Assembly (NCBI RefSeq): GCF_008033235.1
Contig: NZ_CP042432.1
Span: 682,001 to 746,000, forward strand
Direction of reading: 5' to 3'
From: Anseongella ginsenosidimutans
Lineage (GTDB): Bacteria; Bacteroidota; Bacteroidia; Sphingobacteriales; Sphingobacteriaceae
DNA: 64,000 nucleotides
In this document: positions 25,479 to 34,393 of the stretch, one piece after another
Position numbering within the stretch: the first letter of the stretch is position 1
How the letters are laid out: every line of letters begins with the position of its first letter
The notes under the pieces: model-generated
Database searches by the model: none
The model's input: only the letters and a program-made list of their open reading frames with translations
Told to the model about the DNA's origin: nothing
Translations under genes and position numbers: made by a program

Positions 25479-26393
25479 TTACTGCGATTGCTTTATAAAC
25501 AGATTATCTATCAATCGTGTTTGCCCGAGCCTTATTGCCGCCAATACGATGATGTCGCCTGCCTGCTCCCAGGTTTTCACCGGCTGCAGGGAGCGGGCGT
25601 CTGCGATCTCCAGGTATTCCACCGTGATAAGGGGAGAAGATGCTAAGAGTTCCAGGGCCTTACTGCGCACTTCATCCGGGTTCAGGGTTTGCGCGGCTTC
25701 CCTTGCCATGAAAAGCGCTTCGGGCAGAAGACCGGCTTCTTCTCTTTCCCGGGGCGATAAATGAACGTTCCTTGAACTCATCGCCAGGCCGTCCGGTTCC
25801 CGTTCCGTAGGGCAGCAGATCAGCTCCAGGGGAATGGAAAACAGCCGGACCATTTTGCCGATAACCAGGAATTGCTGATAATCCTTCTGTCCGAAATAAG
25901 CGCGCTGCGGTTCTACGAGGTCGAAAAGCTTCTTTACGATCTGGGTGACTCCCTGGTAATGCCCCGGACGGTGCTTCCCCTCCATAATGCGCTCAAGTTC
26001 ACCCAGTTCAATATGCCATTTTTCTTCTTCCGGGTAAATCTCCCCGACCGCCGGCATGAACAATGCATCGCAGCCCGTTTGACGAAGCTTTTCAATATCG
26101 CTTTCCACAGGACGGGGATACCGGTCCAGGTCGGCCGGGTCATTAAACTGCGTAGGATTCACAAAAATGCTGCATACAGTAAGGCCGTTTTCTTCGACGC
26201 TCCGGGACAGCAGGGAAAGGTGTCCTTTATGAAGGGCTCCCATTGTGGGGACCAGTCCCACGGAAGACAGATGCGGGCGCTGCTCCTGTAAAAAAAGGGC
26301 CAGCTGTTGACGGGTTTTCAGGATATGCAACACTGCTTGAAAATAAGCGGCAAAAATGGTAAAAATCCTTTTAATTCCTGTAAGAATTTGCAT
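25479..26393 (-). CDS. panC: pantothenate synthetase
   Basis: This enzyme joins pantoate and beta-alanine using ATP. The sequence shows VPTMGALHKGHLSLL with the HxGH adenylation motif, FVNPTQFNDPADLDRYPR, YFGQKDYQQ, and the KMSKS-like MSSRNVHLS. From the ATG at 26393 it has 304 residues, about 20 more than usual. The extra segment overlaps a palindrome and divergent promoter, and the GTG at 26333 would give the family length, so the true start may be there. It is followed by panD and faces the GT5-like gene. Confidence 0.93.
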   Translation of the reverse strand: MQILTGIKRIFTIFAAYFQAVLHILKTRQQLALFLQEQRPHLSSVGLVPTMGALHKGHLSLLSRSVEENGLTVCSIFVNPTQFNDPADLDRYPRPVESDIEKLRQTGCDALFMPAVGEIYPEEEKWHIELGELERIMEGKHRPGHYQGVTQIVKKLFDLVEPQRAYFGQKDYQQFLVIGKMVRLFSIPLELICCPTEREPDGLAMSSRNVHLSPREREEAGLLPEALFMAREAAQTLNPDEVRSKALELLASSPLITVEYLEIADARSLQPVKTWEQAGDIIVLAAIRLGQTRLIDNLFIKQSQ

Positions 26394-26408
26394 AAATCAT
26401 TGATTTAT
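26392..26408. promoter_or_regulatory. perfect palindrome, possible operator in the panC/GT5 divergent region
   Basis: ATAAATCA-T-TGATTTAT has two 8-base arms around one base. It overlaps the -33 element of the rightward promoter and the upstream ATG candidate of panC. Size and position suit a dimeric regulator binding site. The regulator is unknown. Confidence 0.45.
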
Positions 26409-26429
26409 CATAAGTTATTCGTATATTTG
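26400..26429 (+). promoter_or_regulatory. Bacteroidota-type promoter for the GT5-like gene (TTG-N19-TATATTTG)
   Basis: TTG at 26400-26402 and TATATTTG at 26422-26429 are separated by 19 bases, close to the Bacteroidota consensus TTTG-N19-21-TAnnTTTG. The gene starts 48 bases further on. It is the best-matching promoter I saw in the window. Confidence 0.6.
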
Positions 26430-26477
26430 CAGCGGAAATCTGTTGTTTCACTGTTCTATAAATAGTTTTCACTCATT

Positions 26478-27308
26478 ATGACAAATAAGACGAAGATCCT
26501 TTTCCTTTGTCAGGAAATGGCTCCCTATTTGGAACTTACCGAAATTGCTAAAATCACCAGACACCTACCCCAGGCCATGCAGGAAAACGGATATGAGATC
26601 CGTGTGTTGATGCCCCGCTTTGGCTGCATAAATGAAAGAAGGAATAAATTACACGAAGTGATCCGCTTGTCGGGGATGAACATTGTTGTGGACGAGAACG
26701 ATAACCCGCTTATCATCAAGGTAGCCTCTATACAAGGCGCCAAAATGCAGGTTTACTTCCTGGATAACGAGGAGTATTTTCACCGGAAACACGTGTTTAA
26801 CGATAACAAGGGAAAATTCTTTGATGATAATGACGAGCGTACTGTTTTCTTCTGCAAGGGCGTACTGGAAACGGTAAAAAAACTTGGCTGGTCGCCGGAC
26901 ATCATTCATTGTCATGGCTGGATGAGTTCCCTGGTGCCTATGTATGTTAAAACAGCTTACAAGAACGAGCCTACTTTCAAGGGCTCTAAAGTGGTTTACT
27001 CCGTATATGGAAATGACTTCAAGGAAGATCTGGGGGAAACTTTTTATAAAAAATCACTGACCGGCTCTATGAACGAAGGGGATGCCGAAGTATTCGGCAC
27101 GGGAAACGCCGTATCCCTGCATAAAGGCGCCATCAAATATTCGGACGGAGTGGTCGTCGCCGACGAAAATATTGCCCCTGAAGTTGAAAAACAGCTCAAA
27201 AACGCGCGTATACCGGTTTCTACCATTATCTCTACCGAAAACTTCGAAGATTATCCTGCTTTTTACGAGGAGATACTCGAGGAAGATATGGCTGAAGTGG
27301 AAGCATAA
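26478..27308 (+). CDS. glycogen/starch synthase N-terminal (GT5) domain protein
   Basis: This 276-residue protein matches only the N-terminal Rossmann domain of GT5 synthases: LFLCQEMAPYLELTEIAKITRHLPQAM replaces the usual KxGGL substrate loop, and PDIIHCHGWMSSLVP follows. The C-terminal nucleotide-sugar domain is absent although the gene is complete. Such short forms are conserved in Bacteroidota next to panC and a DUF4270 gene. Because the catalytic ADP-glucose half is missing, activity as a synthase is doubtful; a regulatory or partner role is possible. Confidence 0.85.
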   Translation: MTNKTKILFLCQEMAPYLELTEIAKITRHLPQAMQENGYEIRVLMPRFGCINERRNKLHEVIRLSGMNIVVDENDNPLIIKVASIQGAKMQVYFLDNEEYFHRKHVFNDNKGKFFDDNDERTVFFCKGVLETVKKLGWSPDIIHCHGWMSSLVPMYVKTAYKNEPTFKGSKVVYSVYGNDFKEDLGETFYKKSLTGSMNEGDAEVFGTGNAVSLHKGAIKYSDGVVVADENIAPEVEKQLKNARIPVSTIISTENFEDYPAFYEEILEEDMAEVEA

Positions 27309-27325
27309 ACAATAGCATCATTCAT

Positions 27326-28732
27326 ATGAAATTAATCTCACGGGGCTTACTGCTTCCGCTAACGGGCTTTCTTTTACTGCAAGCCTGCGACAATCCGGGA
27401 CTGATCGGTCTGGAAGACCAGCAATTTCAGAACGGTGTTGTAATCGATACCGCGACCATACTTACGCAGACAGTCCCCGTAGAGCGGACCAGGACAGACA
27501 ATAACCTGCTCATCAGGGACTTCAGCGGATTTTTTTATAATCCCATCAGCTACCGTGCAGTAGGTCATTTCAAAGACCCCGTGTTTGGTTCCACCGATGC
27601 AAGAAGCTTTTCGCAGGTGTTCAGCACCGGTGGGCATTTCGGTGAAAACCCGGTGCTTGATTCAGCCGTACTGATCCTGAGGTACCCTCCCCTCTCCACC
27701 CAGGCCGTTTACGGAGATACCCTGAGCCGCGTGAATATCGTGGTAAACGAAATCACTGAAGAGCTGGTGGATACAGCGGAGTATTATTCGGACCGGCTTT
27801 TTGAGACGGGCCAGATTATCGGCTCCAGCGAGTTCTACATTAACCGTAATGACAGCATAATGCTGCAGGCTATCGTAAAAGACGGCCCAGACAGTCTTAT
27901 TAAGTCTCCTCCGCAGCTGAGGATAAAGCTGGACCCTGCTTATTTTACGTCCAGGTTCGTGAATATTGACACCTCCATTCTCAATGACCAGGAGGAATTC
28001 CTGGAATATTTTAAGGGGATATCCCTGAGCATGGATTCTACGGCGCTCAGCAGCAACGGAGCCCTGATAAGCTTTAACCTGGCTTCCGAAGAAGCTTCGG
28101 AAATACGGTTGTATTACCGGACGAACGACAATGCGGATACGGTAAGCAAGTCTTTCCCCCTTAACTCCGCGGCAACACAGGCTTCTTATATTCAGCACAA
28201 TTACAGCAATACCCCTGTAGCAGACGTGCTGAACGGTACCGACGACGGCATGCTTTACGTCCAGTCGCTGCAGGGACTGCAAACCCGGCTAAGTTTCCCT
28301 TACCTGACGGACCTGATCGACAGCGGCAAGGTCAACATCAATAAGGCGGAACTGATCCTGTCGGTCATTCCCGGAACCGGAACAACCTATCCTCCGATTC
28401 CCCAGATGAGCATTCACCAGGGGCCTGGGGACAACGGGTTCATCCGCCATATTGTGGATACTTATGCCAATTCCACAGTGGCCACCTTGTTCAGCGGAGT
28501 GTACCAGAAGGAGACCAATACTTACCGGTTCAATATAACGCGGTATATCCAAGCCATTCTTAATGAAGAAGCGGACGATGACAGCCTTTACGTAAGCGTA
28601 CTCAACAATGTTTACCAGCGTAACCAGTTGATGGGCTCAATTAACGGGGTAAGCCGCGCCGCCAGGGTGGTGCTTGGCGGAGGCGAACATCCCGATTACA
28701 AAGCAAGGCTGGAGATTGTCTATTCGAAATGA
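27326..28732 (+). CDS. DUF4270 family lipoprotein
   Basis: This 468-residue lipoprotein has a signal peptide ending in LLLQACDN (Cys21), followed by a long beta-rich body. DUF4270 hallmarks include an early GHFKDPVFGSTDARSFSQV segment, LDSAVLILRY and late FNITRYIQAILN. The family is confined to Bacteroidota and its function is unknown. The stop overlaps the start of the LacI regulator (ATGA), and the GT5-like gene is 18 bases upstream, so the three are probably one transcript from the promoter at 26400-26429. Confidence 0.85.
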   Translation: MKLISRGLLLPLTGFLLLQACDNPGLIGLEDQQFQNGVVIDTATILTQTVPVERTRTDNNLLIRDFSGFFYNPISYRAVGHFKDPVFGSTDARSFSQVFSTGGHFGENPVLDSAVLILRYPPLSTQAVYGDTLSRVNIVVNEITEELVDTAEYYSDRLFETGQIIGSSEFYINRNDSIMLQAIVKDGPDSLIKSPPQLRIKLDPAYFTSRFVNIDTSILNDQEEFLEYFKGISLSMDSTALSSNGALISFNLASEEASEIRLYYRTNDNADTVSKSFPLNSAATQASYIQHNYSNTPVADVLNGTDDGMLYVQSLQGLQTRLSFPYLTDLIDSGKVNINKAELILSVIPGTGTTYPPIPQMSIHQGPGDNGFIRHIVDTYANSTVATLFSGVYQKETNTYRFNITRYIQAILNEEADDDSLYVSVLNNVYQRNQLMGSINGVSRAARVVLGGGEHPDYKARLEIVYSK

Positions 28733-29760
28733 GCAAACCGGTCATTACGATATATGACATTGCCCGGGCCCTCGGCATTTCCCCTTCTACTGTTTCAAGA
28801 GCGCTGAAGGATGATTCGATCATCAGCAGCGAAACCCGGAAAAAAGTAAAAAAAACGGCCGAAGAAATGGGCTACCAGCCCAATTCCATTGCCTCCAGCC
28901 TGCGCAATAAGAAAACGCTGACCATTGGGGTAATCACGCACCGGATTGACCGGAACTTTCAATCCAGGGCCATCAGCGGCATCCAGGATAAGGCGCATGA
29001 GCATGGTTATAATATTATCATCTGCCAGACAAATGATGATCCTGACCGGGAAGTAAAACAGTTCCAGGCGCTTTTCTCCAGCCGGATTGACGGGCTTATC
29101 GGGCAGCTTTCCATGTATACCCGGAATTACGATCATTTCCAGCTATTTCTTGAAAACGACATTCCTATTGTTCTTTTTGACCGTGTTCCCCGGAATCTGG
29201 ATGTGCAAAAAGTAGTGAGCGATGATGTGGGAGGCGGTTACAAAGCAACCGAACACCTTATCCTGCAAGGCAATAAAAGAATCGCCTTTTTCACGGGTGC
29301 GCTGAGCCTTAATATCTACGAAGACCGGCTGAAAGGATACAAAGATGCCCTTGAGAAATACGGAATTCCCTTCGATCCGGACCTGGTATTTGAATTTTAC
29401 CTGAATACGGAAAACAGCCGGAAAGCGGCCCGCGCGCTTTTAGCAGATAAAAAGAAACGCCCTGACAGTATTTTTGCCGCCAACGATACTTCTGCTATCG
29501 CTACCATCCAGGTAGCAAAGGAATTAGGGATTGAGATCCCTGCCGAACTGGCCATTGTGGGTTATGCAAATGACCCCAGCGGGCTGATCGTTTCGCCTAC
29601 GTTATCTACCATAGACCAATCCGCTTACCGCATGGGCCAGATCGCCACCCAGCTGTTGTTGAAACAGATAGAAGAGAAAAAGCCGGGCAAAAACACCTCC
29701 CTGGAAACAACGATTCTGCCCGTCGAGTTAATCGTGCGGGAATCCTCGGTTCGGAAGTAA
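28729..29760 (+). CDS. LacI-family transcriptional regulator
   Basis: This 343-residue regulator has the LacI helix-turn-helix at its N-terminus (TIYDIARALGISPSTVSRAL) with the hinge helix NSIASSLRNKK. The periplasmic-binding-protein-like effector domain spans about residues 60-343 (IGVITHRIDRNFQS, IVLFDRVP, IFAANDTSAIATI). It would bind DNA as a dimer and respond to a sugar or nucleoside. Its target is not obvious; the translational overlap with the DUF4270 gene is the only direct link. It is full length. Confidence 0.9.
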   Translation: MSKPVITIYDIARALGISPSTVSRALKDDSIISSETRKKVKKTAEEMGYQPNSIASSLRNKKTLTIGVITHRIDRNFQSRAISGIQDKAHEHGYNIIICQTNDDPDREVKQFQALFSSRIDGLIGQLSMYTRNYDHFQLFLENDIPIVLFDRVPRNLDVQKVVSDDVGGGYKATEHLILQGNKRIAFFTGALSLNIYEDRLKGYKDALEKYGIPFDPDLVFEFYLNTENSRKAARALLADKKKRPDSIFAANDTSAIATIQVAKELGIEIPAELAIVGYANDPSGLIVSPTLSTIDQSAYRMGQIATQLLLKQIEEKKPGKNTSLETTILPVELIVRESSVRK

Positions 29761-29761
29761 C

Positions 29762-29777
29762 GCGGCGCCGGCGCCGC
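29762..29777. terminator. perfect 16-base GC palindrome between convergent lacI-type gene and SOD
   Basis: GCGGCGCC-GGCGCCGC begins one base after the regulator's stop and lies 28 bases from the SOD stop. It has no T-tract. It is probably a shared transcript-end hairpin. The same word GCGGCGCCGGCG recurs at the nrdJ terminator. Confidence 0.4.
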
Positions 29778-29805
29778 AAGGTTTCTGCCCGGCTCAGGTA
29801 TTCAC

Positions 29806-30405
29806 TTATATCGCGTTGCTATACCTTTTCGCTACAGCATCCCAGTTGATTACGTTATAAAACGCGGCAATATAATCGGGACGGCGGTTCTGGTAATTCA
29901 GGTAATAAGCATGCTCCCAAACATCCAGTCCAAGAACAGGTGTACCCTGTACCTCCGTTACATCCATCAGGGGATTGTCCTGGTTAGGAGTGGAAGTTAC
30001 TTCCAGCTTGCCATCCTTCACGATCAGCCAGGCCCATCCCGAACCAAAGCGGGTAGCAGCCGCGGCCGAGAACTTTTCCTTAAAGGCGTCGAAAGAACCG
30101 AAAGCCGTATCAATCGCGGCAGCCAGCTCGCCTGAAGGAGTGCCCCCGGCGTTTGGCCCGATCACTGTCCAGAAAAGCGAATGATTAAAATGTCCTCCTC
30201 CGTTATTGCGAACGGCAGCTCCGTAGCTTGAAACGTTTTTGCAGATCTCTTCTATGCTTCCCGCTTCTTTGCCTTCGAGGGCTTTATTTAAGTTGGTTAC
30301 ATAAGCCTGGTGGTGCTTGCCGTGGTGGATCTCCATTGTTTTTCCATCAATGTGCGGTTCCAGGGCGTCGGGGGCGTAAGGTAACGCCGGTAGTTCAAAA
30401 GCCAT
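29806..30405 (-). CDS. superoxide dismutase, Fe/Mn family
   Basis: This 199-residue cytoplasmic enzyme dismutates superoxide. The four metal ligands are visible: His27 in MEIHHGKHH, a second His in GHFNHSLFW, then Asp and His in [11 protein letters not shown]. The alpha-hairpin N-terminal domain and alpha/beta C-terminal domain are complete. Whether iron or manganese is preferred cannot be decided by eye. It is transcribed alone, converging on the LacI gene and downstream of tadA by 64 bases. Confidence 0.95.
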   Translation of the reverse strand: MAFELPALPYAPDALEPHIDGKTMEIHHGKHHQAYVTNLNKALEGKEAGSIEEICKNVSSYGAAVRNNGGGHFNHSLFWTVIGPNAGGTPSGELAAAIDTAFGSFDAFKEKFSAAAATRFGSGWAWLIVKDGKLEVTSTPNQDNPLMDVTEVQGTPVLGLDVWEHAYYLNYQNRRPDYIAAFYNVINWDAVAKRYSNAI

Positions 30406-30469
30406 AATTTTACTTATTTATATTAGTACAACAATCTATTAATTCGCTTGCTTTCTTCCCCTCATGCCT

Positions 30470-30916
30470 TCAACGCTTTCTCCTGAAGAACTCTTGTATC
30501 AGCGCCCCGCACTCTGCTTCCATGATCCCTCCCGTCAGCTGGGTTTTCGGATGCAGGACCCGGCTCCCGATCGTTCCGAAACCCCGCTTTTTATCATAGG
30601 CGCCAAAAACGATCTTATTCAGTTGAAACCAGTAAGCCGCCCCGGCGCACATGACGCAGGGTTCCAGCGTTACATATAAACTACATTCGTCCAGGTATTT
30701 CCCGCCAAGGTATCCCGCCGCTGCCGTCAGCGCCTGCATTTCCGCATGGGCGGTGACATCATTCAGGCGTTCGGTCAGGTTATGCCCGCGGCCAATGATA
30801 CGATTTCCTGCAACAACAAGCGCTCCCACAGGGATCTCCTCTTCCTCGTATGCCTTTTCAGCCTCCTTCAGGGCTTCGCGCATAAAATATTCGTCGGAAT
30901 ATGCTTCAATCATCAA
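30470..30916 (-). CDS. tadA: tRNA-specific adenosine deaminase (nucleoside deaminase)
   Basis: This 148-residue cytidine-deaminase-fold enzyme has the zinc site HAEMQAL and PCVMCAGA. The TadA-type C-terminal run GSRVLHPKTQLTGGIMEAE ends in FFRRKR. The likely role is A-to-I editing of the wobble base of tRNA-Arg(ACG). Free nucleobase deaminases share the fold, but the tail favours TadA. It heads away from the nrdJ gene, leaving a 354-base gap. Confidence 0.88.
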   Translation of the reverse strand: MMIEAYSDEYFMREALKEAEKAYEEEEIPVGALVVAGNRIIGRGHNLTERLNDVTAHAEMQALTAAAGYLGGKYLDECSLYVTLEPCVMCAGAAYWFQLNKIVFGAYDKKRGFGTIGSRVLHPKTQLTGGIMEAECGALIQEFFRRKR

Positions 30917-31270
30917 AACACGTTATTAAACGGATGGTTTTGCGAATATATATTTTATAGGTCATTGTGGAAAACTTAAAAGAGGTTAATACCCGGAATG
31001 GGTGTACTTTTGCAGGCTCAGAAAGAAAAAAAATCTGCACCTTTTTTCATTTTTTTTGTTTTAAATAGAGGTGAGAATGAAGTAATCAACACGGTAAGTG
31101 CTTGGTATATAAATAATTATCGTTAAATTGTGACTAAAAATATTTAAAAACGGGTTTGTTTTTTTTTGTACAAAGCCTAAATTGCTTGAGGCAATCCGCA
31201 AGATGGGGGTTGTCACTCTCGTAGGCCGGCCAGGAAAAACGATCTGTTCAAATTATAAAAATATGCGGAT
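30917..31270 (+). promoter_or_regulatory. intergenic region before nrdJ with candidate -7 element at 31005-31012
   Basis: The 354 bases between tadA and nrdJ hold no gene. TACTTTTG at 31005-31012 fits the -7 consensus TAnnTTTG and would give a leader of about 250 bases. The leader contains long T and A runs and a small hairpin ATTGC-TTGAG-GCAAT near 31181. Because the gene product needs adenosylcobalamin I looked for a cobalamin riboswitch core, but did not find the conserved B12-box words. Confidence 0.35.
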
Positions 31271-33859
31271 ATGAATGATGTGATCACAATCGAAGAAAAG
31301 GTCTTTACTTCCGCAGAAGTAAAGAGTGCCGCCCTGGAGTATTTTGAGGGCGATGAACTGGCTGCCACTACCTGGATGAACAAATATGCGGTGAAAAATG
31401 CCCGGGGGCAATTTACCGAAAAGACGCCCGCCGATATGCACCATCGGATGGCGAAAGAGTTCGCGCGGATGGAAAAGAAGTTCGACGAACAGGCGGAAGG
31501 CCGTCCTAAAAGCGGTCTTTCTTCCTATGGTAAACGCCGCGCGGCCCTTACCGGCAAAAAGATCTTCGGATTGTTTGATCGATTTCGCTATGTAATTCCG
31601 CAGGGAAGCGTAATGGCCGGCCTTGGCAACCAGCATATGATTGCCTCCCTCTCCAATTGCGTGGTGGTTCCGCCGGTGTATGACTCCTACGGAGGGATAT
31701 GCTACACAGATGAACAGCTGGCGCATCTTTTCAAACGGCGCTGCGGCGTGGGGGTTGATATTTCCGGCCTTCGCCCGAAAAATGCGAAAGTATCGAATGC
31801 AGCGGGTACTACCACAGGAGCGATTACTTTTATGGAGCGTTTTTCCAATACCACCCGTGAAGTTGCCCAAAACGGCAGGCGGGGCGCCCTGATGCTGACC
31901 ATTGATATCGCCCATCCGGATGTGGAGGATTTCGTGACCATTAAACAAGACCTGAAGAAGGTAACAGGCGCCAATATTTCCGTCAGGCTTTCGGACGAAT
32001 TCATGCTGGCGGTTATGAACGATACCGATTACACACACCGCTGGCCCATCGACTCCCGCCAGCCGGTCCATAAGAAAACGGTGAACGCCAGGGAATTATG
32101 GGATACCATTATTCGTTGCGCACATAATACCGCCGAACCCGGTTTGATCTTCTGGGACAGACAGCATCGCTACTCCACTTCTTCGGTTTATCCCGAATAC
32201 AAGAACAGTTCCACCAATCCCTGCTCGGAAATCGCTATGCAGGGAGGTGACAGCTGCCGCCTGATCGCCCTGAACATGTTCGGCTTTGTCCAGAACCCGT
32301 TCAGCAAAGGCGCTCAGTTCGATTACGAAACTTTTTATGAGATCGTTTATGAAAGCCAGCGCCTCAGCGATGACCTGGTAGAGCTGGAACTGGAACATGT
32401 CCAGCGGATCCTTGATAAAGTGTATGCGGACGATGAACCGGACTTTATCAAACGGACGGAAATAGAAACATGGAAATTGCTGTACGAAACCGGGAAGAAC
32501 GGCCGCCGCACAGGCCTTGGCTTTACCGCCCTTGCAGATACGCTGGCGGCCCTGGGCCTGCATTTTGACAGTGAAGAGGGCATGCAGGTCATTGACAAGA
32601 TCATGCGCACCAAACTGCAGGCGGAATTTGACAGTTCTGTTGACATGTCCATAGAACGAGGCAGCTTTAAAGGCTTTGATCCCGCCATTGAAAATGAGTC
32701 TGAATTCGTGAAAATGATGCAGGAGGAATTCCCGGAACTTTACAGCCGGATGATGGAGCATGGAAGGCGCAATATTTCCCTTTCAACCGTAGCGCCCACC
32801 GGATCCCTCAGTCTGCTGGCAGGCACTTCTTCCGGGCTGGAGCCGGTTTACCTCCTCTCCTACAAGCGGCGGCGGAAGGTAAATACCAGTACCGAGGGCG
32901 CGAATGTCACTTTCGTGGACGACATGGGCGATTCCTGGGAAGAATTTACCGTTTATCATCCCAAGGCAAAACAATGGATGGAAGTAACGGGGAACGACAA
33001 TATTGAAGACTCCCCCTATTCGGGTTCTACTGCGCCGGAAATCGACTGGATAAAACGCGTAAAGATCCAATCCCTGGTACAGAAATACATTACTCATTCT
33101 ATATCCTCCACCATTAACCTTCCTTCGGATGTGAGCGTGGAGAAGGTCGGCCAGATTTACCTGGAGTCATGGAAGAAAGGCTTAAAGGGCATTACCGTAT
33201 ATCGCGACGGCTCCCGCACCGGGGTATTGGTGGCGGATGACAAGGATAAGGGAAAACAAAAAGAAGCGTCCAGGGAAACTTCCCAGCAGATGGCCGATAC
33301 TCTTATTGAAACCCAGGCTCCCAAACGCCCGAAGAAGCTGGAAGCCGATGTGATCCGCTTTCAGAATGATTATGAAAAATGGATTGCGGTGATCGGCCTG
33401 CTGGACGACCGCCCCTATGAGGTATTTACCGGGAAGATGGAAGATTCCTTTAACCTGCCGGCCTACGTGGAAAAGGGCTGGGTGATCAAGGAGAAGGACG
33501 AAAGCGGAGAATCCCGTTACGACTTCCAGTTCCATGACAAGGACGGCTACCGCACTACGATCGAGGGCCTTTCCCGCTCCTTCAACAAGGAATTCTGGAA
33601 CTACGCAAAGCTCATCTCGGGCGTGCTGCGCCATGGAATGCCTATTAATTACGTGGTAGACCTGGTCAATAACCTCAGTCTTTACGACGAACATATTAAC
33701 ACCTGGAAAAATGGCGTTGCCCGTTCACTGAAGCGTTACATCCCCGACGGCCTGGCCGGAAGCGACCGCAAATGCGGCAGCTGCGGAGATGAAGAAGGCC
33801 TTATTTACGAGGAAGGCTGCCTGAAATGCAAGAGCTGCGGGTACACCAAATGCGGGTAA
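31271..33859 (+). CDS. nrdJ: adenosylcobalamin-dependent (class II) ribonucleotide reductase
   Basis: This 862-residue enzyme reduces ribonucleotides to deoxyribonucleotides using coenzyme B12. The catalytic cysteines appear in LSNCVVVPPV and NPCSEIAMQ, with the barrel motifs KRRCGVGVDISGLRP, GTTTGAITFMERF, SLSTVAPTGSLSLLAG and GITVYRDGSRTGVL. A C-terminal cysteine-rich tail (CGSCGDEEGL and CLKCKSCGYTKCG) probably relays reducing power. The length is normal. The genome therefore needs imported or synthesised cobalamin. Strong terminator follows. Confidence 0.95.
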   Translation: MNDVITIEEKVFTSAEVKSAALEYFEGDELAATTWMNKYAVKNARGQFTEKTPADMHHRMAKEFARMEKKFDEQAEGRPKSGLSSYGKRRAALTGKKIFGLFDRFRYVIPQGSVMAGLGNQHMIASLSNCVVVPPVYDSYGGICYTDEQLAHLFKRRCGVGVDISGLRPKNAKVSNAAGTTTGAITFMERFSNTTREVAQNGRRGALMLTIDIAHPDVEDFVTIKQDLKKVTGANISVRLSDEFMLAVMNDTDYTHRWPIDSRQPVHKKTVNARELWDTIIRCAHNTAEPGLIFWDRQHRYSTSSVYPEYKNSSTNPCSEIAMQGGDSCRLIALNMFGFVQNPFSKGAQFDYETFYEIVYESQRLSDDLVELELEHVQRILDKVYADDEPDFIKRTEIETWKLLYETGKNGRRTGLGFTALADTLAALGLHFDSEEGMQVIDKIMRTKLQAEFDSSVDMSIERGSFKGFDPAIENESEFVKMMQEEFPELYSRMMEHGRRNISLSTVAPTGSLSLLAGTSSGLEPVYLLSYKRRRKVNTSTEGANVTFVDDMGDSWEEFTVYHPKAKQWMEVTGNDNIEDSPYSGSTAPEIDWIKRVKIQSLVQKYITHSISSTINLPSDVSVEKVGQIYLESWKKGLKGITVYRDGSRTGVLVADDKDKGKQKEASRETSQQMADTLIETQAPKRPKKLEADVIRFQNDYEKWIAVIGLLDDRPYEVFTGKMEDSFNLPAYVEKGWVIKEKDESGESRYDFQFHDKDGYRTTIEGLSRSFNKEFWNYAKLISGVLRHGMPINYVVDLVNNLSLYDEHINTWKNGVARSLKRYIPDGLAGSDRKCGSCGDEEGLIYEEGCLKCKSCGYTKCG

Positions 33860-33873
33860 GATTTTGCGGCGCC

Positions 33874-33910
33874 GGCGGGAGCTTCACTTTGGAGTTCCCG
33901 CCTCTTTTTT
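33874..33910 (+). terminator. rho-independent terminator after nrdJ
   Basis: GGCGGGAGCTTC and GGAGTTCCCGCC form a stem of about nine pairs with one or two mismatches, followed by TCTTTTTT. It begins 15 bases after the nrdJ stop. Confidence 0.75.
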
Positions 33911-33962
33911 AGACCGGCGCGAGCAAAAGCATAAACTCACTTCTGGAAGAATAAAACTCATT

Positions 33963-34301
33963 ATGAAAAACCCCATTACCTGGGATGATTTTCAGAAGCT
34001 CGATATCCGGGTAGGTACGGTCACGGAAGTGCGGGATTTTCCCAAGGCCCGCAAGCCGGCCTGGCAGCTGGTCATTGATTTCGGCCCGCTGGGGCTTCGC
34101 AATTCTTCCGCGCAGATTACCGGCTTGTACGACAAGGAAAGCCTCAGGGGCAGGCAAGTGATTGCCGTGGTCAATTTTCCCCCGAAACAGATCGCCAATT
34201 TTATTTCCGAATGCCTGGTACTTGGCGTCTATTCCGAAAGCGGCGAAGTAGTGCTGCTAACGCCTGAACGCAAAACCGGAAACGGGATGCAAATCGGCTG
34301 A
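33963..34301 (+). CDS. csaA: tRNA-binding domain protein, CsaA-like chaperone
   Basis: This 112-residue protein is a single OB-fold tRNA-binding domain: DFQKLDIRVGTVTEVRDFP, SSAQITGLYD, GRQVIAVVNFPPKQIA and VLGVYSESGEVVLLTPE. CsaA proteins are dimers that bind tRNA and can act as export chaperones. A longer frame starts upstream at 33864, but it crosses the nrdJ terminator, so the ATG at 33963 is chosen. Size fits CsaA (about 110). Confidence 0.9.
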   Translation: MKNPITWDDFQKLDIRVGTVTEVRDFPKARKPAWQLVIDFGPLGLRNSSAQITGLYDKESLRGRQVIAVVNFPPKQIANFISECLVLGVYSESGEVVLLTPERKTGNGMQIG

Positions 34302-34393
34302 CATGCAGCTGCCGCCGCGGGCAGGCAGCTGCCGCATGATGAAAAACTTACCGGGCTCTCCGGGAATGGCCTCAATTTTGCTTCAAGTTCTTT

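Noticed and set aside
30917-31270. Cobalamin riboswitch before nrdJ
   Set aside because: The conserved B12-box words were not found; only a promoter-like box and weak hairpins are visible.
33864-33962. N-terminal extension of the CsaA-like protein
   Set aside because: It would run through the nrdJ terminator and adds sequence absent from the family.
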